From Campanula takesimana (taxonomy: Eukaryota; Streptophyta; Magnoliopsida; Asterales; Campanulaceae): 64,000 nucleotides of DNA. Position numbers and translations under genes: made by a program. The stretch spans positions 62,001-126,000 of the forward strand of contig JAOWBW010001306.1 of NCBI GenBank assembly GCA_026119855.1, read 5' to 3'. Shown here piece by piece: positions 9,320-19,682 of the stretch (its first letter is position 1; the number at the start of each line of letters is the position of its first letter). The notes below the pieces were generated by a model. It did no database searches. It saw only the letters and a program-made list of their open reading frames with translations, and was not told the DNA's origin.

Positions 9320-12300
9320 ATGGCTCCCCGAAAATCGAAAGCTAAAGTAGTTGGTGAGGTCCATGAACCTGTTGAAGAGGTTCCTCCTCAAGAAGCTAAA
9401 GCTATTGACGACATGGTAACTATTTCTGAACCTTGAACTCATTTTCTGTTTATCCGCCATTGTTATGTCTCAAGTTCTTAAAAACTCCCATTTTCGATTT
9501 TGCTCTTATCTGTTAATCATTTTTGAAATCGTCTGTTGTTTTGCGTTCGTCTCTCTCTGATCTACCTTCGTATGTACTTTATTTCACGATCAGTACTGTT
9601 TTCATATGTTCTCTGCAAATTTTTTCGTTCGAAAACCTCCTAGGCAGACGAACGGTTATTCTCGATTTCTGGGCTAAATGTTTTGTTTTTGGAAATCTTG
9701 TTTTCTTGATTGTTTTTCGTCTCTGAAATGCGGTTATTTCGATATGCTTTTTGTCCTTTTTGGTCAAACATTGATTTTTAGTGTTCTTGATGTTCTTCGT
9801 GTTCATATTTTTATTATTCCGTGTTCATCAAGTTCTTACTCTTAATTTGGGTCGCCTTATCTCTCTATGTTTGCGTTTTTGCGTATATCTTTCTCATTTG
9901 TTTCCTATAGAGATGCTGCGCATACGTGTATCTGCGCATGCGCTTCACTCCATGCGCAATTCTTGTCTAAACTACTTATTTTGCGCAGAACTCTTTCTAC
10001 TTCCTACAAGGCTGGGAACTGGATCTTGCTGCGCTACACAAAGATGCTGTCGGACGCAGGATTGTTCATCTTATGGATTCTTCCGGCATCTTACCTCTCT
10101 TTACTCTGGCTCAGGACTTCTATGTCCCCTCTCTAGTAGACGAGTTCTTTGAGAACGCAGAGAGAGTCACCATGACTCACAAGCAGACTCATGAAAAAAT
10201 TGATGTTATCCGCTCCGTCGTTCGGAATTACTCAGTGCGCATTGTTCCTGCGTCACTTAAAAAGCTTTGCGGATTTAAAGTGGATGATGCGCCAGAAGAT
10301 TATTCTGAAGCTAAACAAAACAAGCTTGCGCAGAAACTGGTTGGGGAACCTTCTCTGGTTAAGAAGTGGAGTGTTCATGATCGCAAGGAGTTTGGTGAGG
10401 TAATGTATCACCTTTGCACCATTATTGGCGACTCCGTAAACTGCAAAAATGGAAATAAGGGCAAGTTCATTTCCAAGCAGTGGGCTTATTGTGCTGCGGT
10501 CTATAATGGCGATGCTTTAGACTGGTCCTCTGTTCTTTTTGACGAGCTATGGGACGCATCGGAGAGCTATGACAAGCGCATGGACAAGAAAGTAGCCAAG
10601 TACAGAACTCACTGTAGGCTCTTATCCAAATTTCTGATGAATGTCTCTGAGCTGCGCACCTTCGTGCAAAAGCGTCCTGATCTCAAAGTCCCCTGCACCA
10701 AGACATATTCCATCTCTCACCTCTACTCTCTGCGAAATGAAATTGGTCGGAGTGATTATCGCAAGATTTGGAAAGAAGATTGGGTTGCTAGTGATGATGA
10801 TGAAGTCCCTCAACCCAAAGCAAAGAACACTGCCGCGCAGCCATCGAAGGCCACTGCGCCTACTGAACCTGAAACTGCTGCTGCGCAGGCAAAGCGCAAA
10901 GGCAAAGGTATTGCAGAACCTATGCCAGAAAAGGTGAAGGAAATCCCAAATGTCAGATCAACTGCTGGCATTAAAATTGGATCTGATTTACCGCCACATG
11001 CTCCCAAACCTTCAAAGAAGCGCAAAGATCCTCCTGCGCCTGCTCCCTCTCCTGCCAAAACCAAGAAAAAGCCTGCTTTTACCAGACTTCCTCCTGCGGC
11101 TGCTATGGTTGAAGAAGACAGCGAGTCTCGAATGGATGAGACTGCTGCTGATGATACAGCGCAGGGGGAGCAAAATCCAAAGGCTGCTGACGCCCCTCCT
11201 GCTCAGGGTACAGGAGATAGTGATGATTGGATGGACGAAGCTTTTCCCGCCTCCGGTACACCTGCAAAGACCACTACTGCTGCACCTGCCAAGGATCCTC
11301 CTCGAACTCCGCGCAAGAAACAGGTTGTGCACAGCACTGCGAAAGGACAGCCAAAAGCTGCAGCTCCTCCTTGTCCTGAACCATCATCAAGTGCCTTCCA
11401 GCGCCTCAATATTCCGATTGGAAATACTCAACCTGGCACCTCTGTCCTTCATGATGATTTGGACTTGGAAGATGAGGATGCGGATGAGGTAACCAAGTCT
11501 GCGCAGGGCGATGATGCTGCGCAGCAAGCTCCTGTTAATCCTGAAGGTGAAAAGGAAGGAGATGTGCGCACAACTGATACAGATAGCAGCAGCACGCACT
11601 CATCTTCGCATAGGTCTCCTGCTGCTGCTCCTATTCATCTCTCTCCCAAACAACCTTCTCCAACGCACTCTCCTCCCAAAGTCTCTCCTCCTCCTGTTCA
11701 AGCTATTCCTTTCGTTCCTACAGTATCTACTTCCTCTCTATCTTCCTCCGCTGATCTTTGCCAAATTCTCCAGGCTCTCAATACTATTCAAGTCAACCAG
11801 GTTGCTGCGCAGTCCCAAATGACTCAGCTCATTACTGCGCAGACAGCTATCCAAGAGCAACTTGATGCGCAGCGTTTAGAGATTGCTGCCATTAAGGGGA
11901 AGAATATATCAAAGGCAAGTACCTCCGCCGGCCCCTCTGCGCAACGCATTCCTGATGCATTAGATCAAATGGTCCTGGACTCTTTAAAGTCAATAGCTGG
12001 GATGCTTGAAAACGTCTGCACCTATACCGCTATCAATGATGGGTTTATAGGACTGCTTAAGCGTCTGCGCAAGAGCTTAGCCGATGGGTTGCATGAAGGA
12101 TTTGCTGGGATGGAAGCGATGTTGGAGAGATTGGAACAAGGTCCCGGTCCTGCACATGCCAATTCGCTTAATATGGAAAGTGTTAGGGAGTGCATAACTC
12201 AAGCGATGATTGATTTCGCTGATGGGTTCAACGCTAGGATGGATCAAGCCATGTTCGATATTCAAGCCAGCGTGAACACTCAGCGCCTCCACACTGACCA

Positions 12301-12576
12301 AAGACTCGAAGCAACGCAGGCACCGTCATCAACACTATTGAAGCTGCTGAGCAGTCTTATTTTAATCAGATGACGGGACATCAAGTGCAGTATAGAGCCA
12401 ACTTCCGAGAGCTGCGAGAAGATAACGCAGATATGCGCAGAGGAATGGCTACCTATGTCGGTGAGGCCGTAGCGTTCAGAGAAAGATTTCAAGAACTGAA
12501 GATTGAACTTATGAATAAGTTCAACAGTCTGCAGAATGAGCTACGTGAAGCCTTGCACCGGATCAACATAGACTAG
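9320..12576 (+). CDS. Third (env-like position) gene of element A, two exons
   Basis: Exon 1 is 9320-9415 (32 codons, starts MAPRKSKAK). Exon 2 opens at 9989 in the matching phase (NSFYFLQGWELDLAAL...) and runs past the ATG at 10073. Residues up to ~260 form a helical globular region like plant 'putative transposon protein' domains (LAQDFYVPSLVDEFF). A long acidic, Pro/Ala/Lys-rich middle and coiled-coil segments (around 11770-11900 and 12390-12570) follow. One frame change near 12310-12325 puts the last ~80 codons (ending LHRINID) in another frame. I see no signal peptide or transmembrane segment, so 'envelope' is only a positional label. The SIRE/Maximus lineage is known for an extra ORF here; its role is unknown. 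Confidence 0.75.
9416..9988 (+). other. Predicted intron of the third gene in A
   Basis: Donor G|GTAAC follows codon 32; acceptor TTGCGCAG ends at 9988. Both flanks are phase 0 and join an open frame, while the intron itself is T-rich and full of stops. It lies in sense orientation with the genomic RNA, so splicing of full-length RNA would remove it during retrotransposition. Confidence 0.65.
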
Positions 12577-13066
12577 GTTCTATGTAATTTTTGTTTTTGC
12601 GCAAAGTATTTCTTTTTGTGCGCATTTTTTTGTTTTTTTTCTTTCTTATTCAAACTTGTAATCTGCAACTCCTTACATTTCAAGTTTTAATGAGAAAAAT
12701 CGCATCATGTGTTTTCAAAACCTTGTTCAATTCAAACTCTTTGTTTATGGAACAATGATTGCATTATTTCAACCCATGCGCATAATCTTAACTGTTCATA
12801 TATTTATCGCATAATGTTTAAATATTCAGTTTAAACGTATACTTAAAACTAAAACTCATATCATTTGTATGCGCTGAATGATACTTCTGTCTTTCCCTTT
12901 TTGTAAGCTAATCTTTTGGATAGACTAGAAATCTATGACATTGGCGAGTGTGTGCATTGACTTGAGGCATGATTTGCTATTCATATCTTTATGGACATGT
13001 TATTATCAAGTACAATGAATTGCCTTTTCCATAGTAGGTAATGGCATCAATCATTTAGGGGGAGAT
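12577..13066 (+). other. 3' non-coding region and polypurine tract of A
   Basis: An AT-rich stretch with no recognisable frame after the third gene. A T-rich run around 12625-12650 and an AATGAG near 12690 could serve 3' end formation, but this is weak. AGGGGGAGA at 13057-13065 is the polypurine tract directly before the 3' LTR. Confidence 0.75.
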
Positions 13067-14493
13067 TGTTGGGTATGCTTACTTCTTAACCCTCCTATTC
13101 TTGTTAGAATTGATTGATACCATCACCTATCAATAGTTTATGGACTTTAGGACCCTATGTAAGAAGTTTTATAACTTCAATTTTTAGCTTAGTCCATTTT
13201 ATAGTATAGGCTTAGATCACAGGTCTTGAAGTGGAAAGGAATGAAGATCCAAGTGTCAGTGGTTACTGCGCAGGACTTCGATGCGCAGGACTCCACTGCG
13301 CAGGAATGTCCTGCGCAGCATTCTTCCTCAGTTCAATCCTTTCAGATCACCTAACTTGGAAAACGCTTTGAAGATGTACGCTTTTAAGAGTATTAAGGTG
13401 TGCAGAAACGACAAAATAAGCACACTTAGCAGATCCAACGGTGGAGACGCGCTCAAGAGATATATTTCAAATAAAGACAGCTGTCAACCTTCTAGAAGAA
13501 GCTTTTTGAAATTGATCTTCATGCTCAGTCTCCAACGGCTCTATATACCTGCGCACCAATCATATTGTGCCAGGTCATCAACTTTGAATAGAGCTCCAAA
13601 CGGCTATAAAGGACACATGCGCACCAATCATATTGTGCCAGCTCATCGTCCTTGCTCAGAGCTCCAACGGCTATATTCAAGCTCTCAGCTATAAATAAGC
13701 CAGCTCATCTTCATTTCCAAGTTGCTAGAGTTTGTGCTTTATAATATCCTTGAAGTTCTGAAGATTGCTGCTTACTATTCTCAGATTCAAGATCAACCTT
13801 CAACCTTCATACCTTCAAACTCCTGCCCAGATCCTAAGCCTTAAATCACCAGAATTCTTCGTGCTCTTCATCTCATAGATTCATAGATCCCAGAATTTCT
13901 GAACACACACACACCTCTTGAAGCTTTGATCATTAAGATCTTTCTTCTCGAGATACACCGGTTTAGTCTAGGATTTGCTCTTCATAGATTATAGATCTTT
14001 GAGATAGTTGTGTTTCATTGTTGTATCTTGTAACTCTCTCATATAATAAGATCTCCTTTAGAAAATCCAAGACTAACCATCTTGGTAGAGGACGTAGATC
14101 TTTCATCGATCGAACCTCTCCAAATAGCTTGTTCTTTAATCTCGCTATTTATTTTCTGCTAATCATTTCTGAATTACTGCTTTGTTTGATCTTATCAGAT
14201 TACTACTATTGCCGCTGTGTTTGTTATTACTTATTGCCTTAGAACATTTTATCCAACTCTTTAAGCCAAAACTTAGCGCGTGCGTTTTTATCCTTGCGCA
14301 GCTTTTTACTGCGCAGGTGCTGCTTAAAACTTCCGCTGTGCATTTCACACTCTCACTGCGCGCTATACTTAGCTTATTTGAGAACTGTGTGCATAAGCCA
14401 TTGATTTGCAAAAGGGTTTGAAAAGAATTTTAAAACGCTATTCACCCCCCCTCTAGCATTTTTCATACCCTTGTTGCCCCTTTGGGACCAACA
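13067..14493 (+). repeat. Element A 3' LTR
   Basis: It is 1427 bp, the same length as the 5' LTR, with about 13 single-base differences by hand count and no net indel. It ends CCAACA and is followed by the target duplication GAATG at 14494-14498. Confidence 0.96.
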
Positions 14494-14498
14494 GAATG

Positions 14499-14785
14499 TC
14501 TATTTATTATCATTCCCTAAGCCAAGTCACATAGATGTCTTAAAGAGGTAAAAATACAAAATGATAAAAAGTAAGAGTAAAAGGAAAAAAAAAATGAGTT
14601 GCTGATTGCTATGATCAGCAGGGAGAATAATAATCTGTAAAACAAAGTTAGCATGAAAAGTGGCAGATATTATAAGAGAATATAACATATAAAAATAAGC
14701 ACACATAAGACAGTAATGGTTAGCAAAGAAGTCTTGGATAAAGCGTTGAAGGTCTTCAGGATATCTATATCATTGGCTACATTGA
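14499..14785 (-). other. Element B 3' untranslated remnant
   Basis: Sequence between the A insertion and the end of the third gene of B. No gene or repeat is visible. It joins 1396-1475 across the A insertion to make the B 3' UTR. Confidence 0.7.
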
Positions 14786-17700
14786 CTAGGAAACAGGAGG
14801 ATCCTCTTGCTGGTCAGTGACCTTTGATGTAGAGTGGGTAAGCTTGGCTTTCTTCTTTGCTCTTTTCTCTTTCTTTTCAGCTTCTCTTTTCTTCCTCCTT
14901 TGAGTGCTCTCCAGTCTTTCAGTCAGCATGGCATTGTTAGCTTCCAGAGCAGCTATCTTCATTTGAGCATCAGCAAGAGCAGACTTGGCAGCAGAGAGAT
15001 CTTTTTCAGTTCTTTCTAGGTCTCTGATCCACAACCTTTGCTCATCAACTAGTTGCTGTTGAATAGAATGCATACTCCCCAAACTTTCTGAAAGGGTAAT
15101 CAGCCTTGATTCTCTGTCCTCCAGTAGTTCTTTCAGGTCTTGGATTCTCTTGCTTTCATCCTCCTGATTGGACTTAAGGATTTTGTCAGAAAGATCCTCA
15201 TGAATACGGTTCAATTTGTCGCGAAAGTATTCATACATACTATTCAGTACCACGGGCTTTGAAAGACCAAGAGAAGAATGCATCAGGAAGGAAGGAATGA
15301 AGTCTTCATTGATCAGATCAGCATCTTCTACATGACCATCAGGAGCAGGCACAGATTACTCATCATCAGAAGATAGAACAATTAGTAATGGAGAAGCTGG
15401 CTCAGGAGAGGGAGCAGATGGCAGAGGCAAAGGCAAAACTTGTTGAAGGAGAGAGGCATCAGCAGCATATCCATCGGCAAGAAGGAACTTAGCAGGAACA
15501 GACGTGGAGGCAACAAGATCGGCAAAAGCTACATCGGCATGGGCGATCGGCAAAGGAAATTGAGGATGAATAATAACTGCACGTTCAGCCGGCAGATGGA
15601 ACACACCATTGTCTTCTAGTGAAAGAAAGATAGCCAGAATGAAATTTAAATAAGCACGACCTTCAAGAATCATGGTCATCAACCCGGCATTCATCAGCCT
15701 TTAGGTATAGACCAGATGATCGGCACGCTGTCTTGGATGGAACATCGGCAAAGTTATTGCAAGAGCAGCAGATTTAACCAAGTGCAAAAGACCTTGAGAA
15801 TCAGTAGCTCGGTATTCAAGAATGTCATGGAGCTCTTTATTGATCATCATGCACCTTTTCATCAAACCATTTGTGGCGATGCTGACTTCCTTGGGAGATG
15901 GACCAGGTAGATGAATTTTGCCGCCAACTTTGAGCTTACCAGGCAAGCAATATAGAGGTTCAAAAACTGGTCCTTTCACCTTGAGCTTGGAGACCCAGGG
16001 AGCTTTCCCTTTTCTCCTTTTGAATTCAGGTTTAATCCAGGGCAAGAACGTAAGCTGTTCACTAGTCGAGCCGGGAAGAAATGAATGATTTGGACCAAAA
16101 GGATTATGAATTGATTGCAGAGAATTTGATGGCAGCTCTATATAGTCCTCAGGATCTATTTCATCGGAGCTGTCATTCCCACTAGCAGCTGCAGCAATAG
16201 GAACAGATGGAGCTTCATCAGTAACAACTGGAGCAACAAAGGCCTCGGGAGCAGGTAGCAAAGGAAAGGAAATAGGAGCAAATAAAGCATCCTAAAATTC
16301 CTCAAATTGTAAGTCAGCAGCAATCAGAGCATCAAAGTCAGCATTATGATCTTGATTGGCAATCTCTGTATCGGCACCTCCTCCTAACTCAACAATCTCT
16401 CTAACACCAGTAGGAGCTACCAGAATCACATCAGTAGAAGAGATAGGGACCTTAATAATCTGAGTGTCGGTAGTTGGCTTAGATGGATGAGTGTCGGTAG
16501 TTAGCTCATCAACATACACATCAGCAACAACTTCTTCATCAGCACAATCTCCTCCTGATGTCGGCAAGCCACCAACTTCATCAGCAGATTGAGTTTCTAT
16601 AGTTTCCTCAATTGATGCAAGTTGGTCTTCTTTAACAATCAGAGGTTGAGTGTCTATAGTTTCCTTAACTTGAATAACTAAGGATTCATCAGCAGTGCTG
16701 GTCTCATCAACAGGTTGAGTGTCTGAAGTTTTCTCAACAGTCTGTTCAACAGACTTATCAACAGAGCCACGCTCAGAGCCATCATTGGCTAGAACTGAGT
16801 CAGCAAATGCTTCAGCAGATGATATAGAAGTAGGGGCAGCAGCTGCATGATCTTGATCAGAAGAGGGCTTTTTAAAGACAATGCTTATTGGCAGCTTATC
16901 ATACTCACCGACAGAATCAGAAGAGGTGATTGTTTCACCAGCAGCTTTGTGAGTACAAACAAAAACAGCAGTATCAACAGAACTGGCTGGAGTTGGAATG
17001 CGTGAGATTGCTGGTGAAGGAACTTGTTCAGGAATAGAGGTAGATGCTGGTGTAGAAGCAGCTCTAGCTTTGATAAAGGCCTCTGAATCGTTCAGCAGAT
17101 TCAGGGTTATCCTCTGCACATTCTTTACGAATTGAGTGGCTTGAGCACTCTTATCCAGCCTTTCATTATCGTTGAAGTTCAGCAAATCATCCTCATCTTC
17201 AGGTCTTCCTAACTGATAAGGATCTTGTTCATCAAAGTTCATCAGCTGGTTGAAGACTGAGGCATAAGCAACCCATACATCTTGCACCATCAAATCCTGT
17301 CTGATCCTATCTTGAAATAGATAGACCTGATTCCAGGGAAGGGGTAGCAAATCAAAATACCTTCCAAAATTCAATCTTAACTCACTTTCAGACAATCTTT
17401 GGAATTTCTGAAGAGGCAAAAATTTCTCTTTAAACATGTCGGTGACCCTGTTCAGACTTGTGAAATCAACATAATCAGCATGATTGTCAGGGGAAATTGA
17501 CTCTTTCTTTTCCTCATGAAATTGGAGCAACCGGCGAACAAACGGGTGTAGATGATCGATGGGGAACACCCAATTCTTTGATAAGACCTTATTGGTGAAT
17601 GACCAATGGTTTCTGAAGAAGATGTGAAATGTTGGGTTTCTGATTGGCTTGCACTTTCTGACAGAAGGTCCAGAGGCTACATCAGCAGCAGCATGGAGCT

Positions 17701-18949
17701 CAGGTAAATAAGGAAGATCTAGAATTACCTTTTGAAGAGGGACTCTTACGCTTAAGTCAGATCCAATCAGTCTCCTTCTCTCAGCCATTTCATCGGCAGC
17801 ATCGGTTTCAGACTTGATAACCACAGAGGGAGCAGTAAGTGTTGCACCGGCAAAAAGAGATGGTGCAAACCTGATCTGCTTAGCTCTTGGATCAGTAGAA
17901 GGAATTTGAGAGGAAGGAACTTGAGCAACTGAAGACTTTGGCTTTGGAGAAGCAGGAAGATCATCAGTAGATACAACCTTTGACTTCTTGACTTGAGCTT
18001 TATCGGCAGCCTTGACTAGCCTTCTCTTCTTAGGAGCTGCTGGAGTAGAATCGGCAAGAATCCTATCGGTAGATGGAGCAGGAGTAGAAACGTCGGCAGG
18101 GGCGACATCAGCAACCTTGACAACTTTCTTTGCCTTCTTCTTTTTAGGAGTACCAGCAGCAGGAACAACTATTGTGCTGGTAGGAGCCTTTTTGGAAATC
18201 CTATTCCAATCAGTAAGCTTAAAGGATTTGAGCTTGTCAAAATCAAGACTAGGGGGTGCAGGGGAAGCCCTAACTATTGCTGAGTTGCACCTCAAGATAG
18301 TGCTAATCAGCATGTAATGGCATCCTTTACCGGGGTGAGCTTTGTTCTTCCTTCTATGCTCCTTATACTTAACGGCAGCAATGGCAATGACCCTAAACAG
18401 GTAGGCACACCAGTTGAATTCTTCTTGCAACACGATGGCTGCCATTGCTTCAAACTGTATATCAGTAACATGGCTGTGAGAGCCAGATCTGCATACCAAG
18501 CATCTATCAACAATCTCTGCAAGGGCAAAGAATCTTCTTCTGTAGTGAGCTTTGAGATGATTATCTCCACTGAGTCTAGGACCGGCTCCCCTCATAAGGG
18601 TCCATGCCTTATCCAATGTCTGGTCATCAGTAATAGAGTCAGCACCCTCATTCCCAAGTAGAGGGAATGCTTCATGAATAGAAGAAGGAGTAACGGAGAT
18701 CGGCACGCCGGCAACGGTTGAGGCGATGGAGACGAAGACAGAGGAGTCATTGCGATCAGAGATGACGGAGGCATTTGAGAAGAACTCTTGAACTTGACCC
18801 AAAAAGATAAACTCAATACCAGTTGGAGTGATGAAGGAGTCCAGAAGAGATCCAATCAGAAGATTCCTCAAGAAATCACCGTCAAGAGCGTCGTCGAAGA
18901 ATGTGGAGTCAACATAGCCTCCATAGATATCCTTTTCGTTGCTCGACAT
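14786..18949 (-). pseudogene. Third (env-like position) gene of element B, three nonsense codons
   Basis: One reading frame runs from ATG 18949 (MSSNEKD) to 14786, about 1390 codons, interrupted only by in-frame stops at 16292-16294, 15701-15703 and 15356-15358. The N-terminal ~240 residues are globular (FLGQVQEFFSNAS; VTPSSIHEAFPLL; WCAYLFRVIAIAAVKYKEH) and resemble the first domain in the element A gene in layout. A long low-complexity S/T/A/E/D/P middle follows. The last ~190 residues form a coiled coil (around LEDRESRLITLSESLGSM) ending in a lysine-rich tail with KKREAEKKEKRAKKKAK, a possible nuclear signal. No transmembrane segment is seen. It follows RNase H by ~730 bp. Product would be a large structural or accessory protein of unknown role. 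Confidence 0.75.
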
Positions 18950-18952
18950 TTT

Positions 18953-19041
18953 CTGCAAAATCACTCAAAAGATCTCACAAGTTAGAATAAATTAGTTCAA
19001 AATAGATTTGAAATGCAAGTGTTAAATCATCAAGTAGTTAC
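18953..19041 (-). other. Predicted leader intron of the third gene in B
   Basis: On the minus strand TTTCTG|GTAACTACTT is a good donor and GATTTTGCAG|AAAATG a good acceptor, giving an 89-nt T-rich intron ending three bases before the ATG at 18949. Plant leader introns just before the ATG often raise expression. Confidence 0.5.
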
Positions 19042-19167
19042 CAGAAAGTGGACTTAACTCTGGTTTGAAGAATCGTAAGAGAATGTGAAAGTAGATGAAG
19101 AACACAAGCAATAGTGATATTAAGAGAGAATGAAGAGCGAAAAGAACAAGAGGAGTTTAAGTGTAGC

Positions 19168-19175
19168 TTATATAT
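19168..19175 (-). promoter_or_regulatory. Probable TATA box of the third gene in B
   Basis: TATATAAG on the minus strand, about 220 bp before the ATG. The leader between it and the predicted donor at 19041 has no ATG. This mirrors the promoter plus intron layout in element A. Confidence 0.5.
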
Positions 19176-19682
19176 GTTATGGAAGAGAGATAGATAATAG
19201 GAAGAGTTTGCATGGGAGAAAGAGAAATAATGATGAATTTAACTGTAGCGAATAACTAGGAGAACGTGCGCACACAATGCATTAAATGCACGAACCGGAT
19301 GGTTTAATTTAGACGGTTAAACTTAGGAGAGAGAAAGGGTAGAAGCGGCAATAATAAGGTTAAGGTTACCTTTCTGATTTATCACAAAGAGTTGGGATAA
19401 ATCTTTGACACGATTTGGGTAAGGCGGTGCACACACGTGTCAGAGAGGAGGTGTGACCTATTGTACCTTTGATTTGACTAAGCTTACGTCATGTGTCAGA
19501 GAATCCTTATCCGTTTGGATGAGATCTACCGATGAATTTTGAATTTTGACGAGTCGGCAAGACATGATTCGGCAAGTTGTTGATCAGCAAGATATTTATC
19601 GGCATGATGTTTGTCGGCAAGATAATTTTCGATCTGCTGATTTGATCGGCAGACTAACACAAGTAGTAAAGTCAGCACAATT
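19176..19682 (-). repeat. Spacer between B pol and third gene, rich in TCGGCA
   Basis: Non-coding. Around 19550-19650 TCGGCA or close variants recur every 15-25 bp (GTCGGCAAGAC, TTCGGCAAGTT, ATCGGCATGAT, GTCGGCAAGAT, ATCGGCAGAC), resembling the LTR repeats at 1112-1207. No gene is seen. Confidence 0.6.

Larger units (their letters stand above)
1476..14493 (+). mobile_element. Element A: complete SIRE-type Ty1/copia element with third gene
   Basis: A 13,018-bp element with two 1427-bp LTRs (TGTTGG...CAACA) is flanked by the 5-bp target duplication GAATG at 1471-1475 and 14494-14498. Internal order is primer site, gag, protease, integrase, reverse transcriptase, RNase H, about 0.6 kb non-coding DNA, a separate promoter-intron-ORF unit and a polypurine tract. 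The LTRs differ at about 13 positions by hand count (about 0.9 percent). Gag-pol nevertheless carries around six breaks, so this copy is not autonomous now. It sits about 80 bp inside the 3' LTR of element B. Confidence 0.96.

Noticed and set aside
9320..12576. True envelope glycoprotein in the third gene of A or B
   Set aside because: No signal peptide, furin-like site or transmembrane helix is visible; the proteins are acidic, coiled-coil and partly nuclear-looking.
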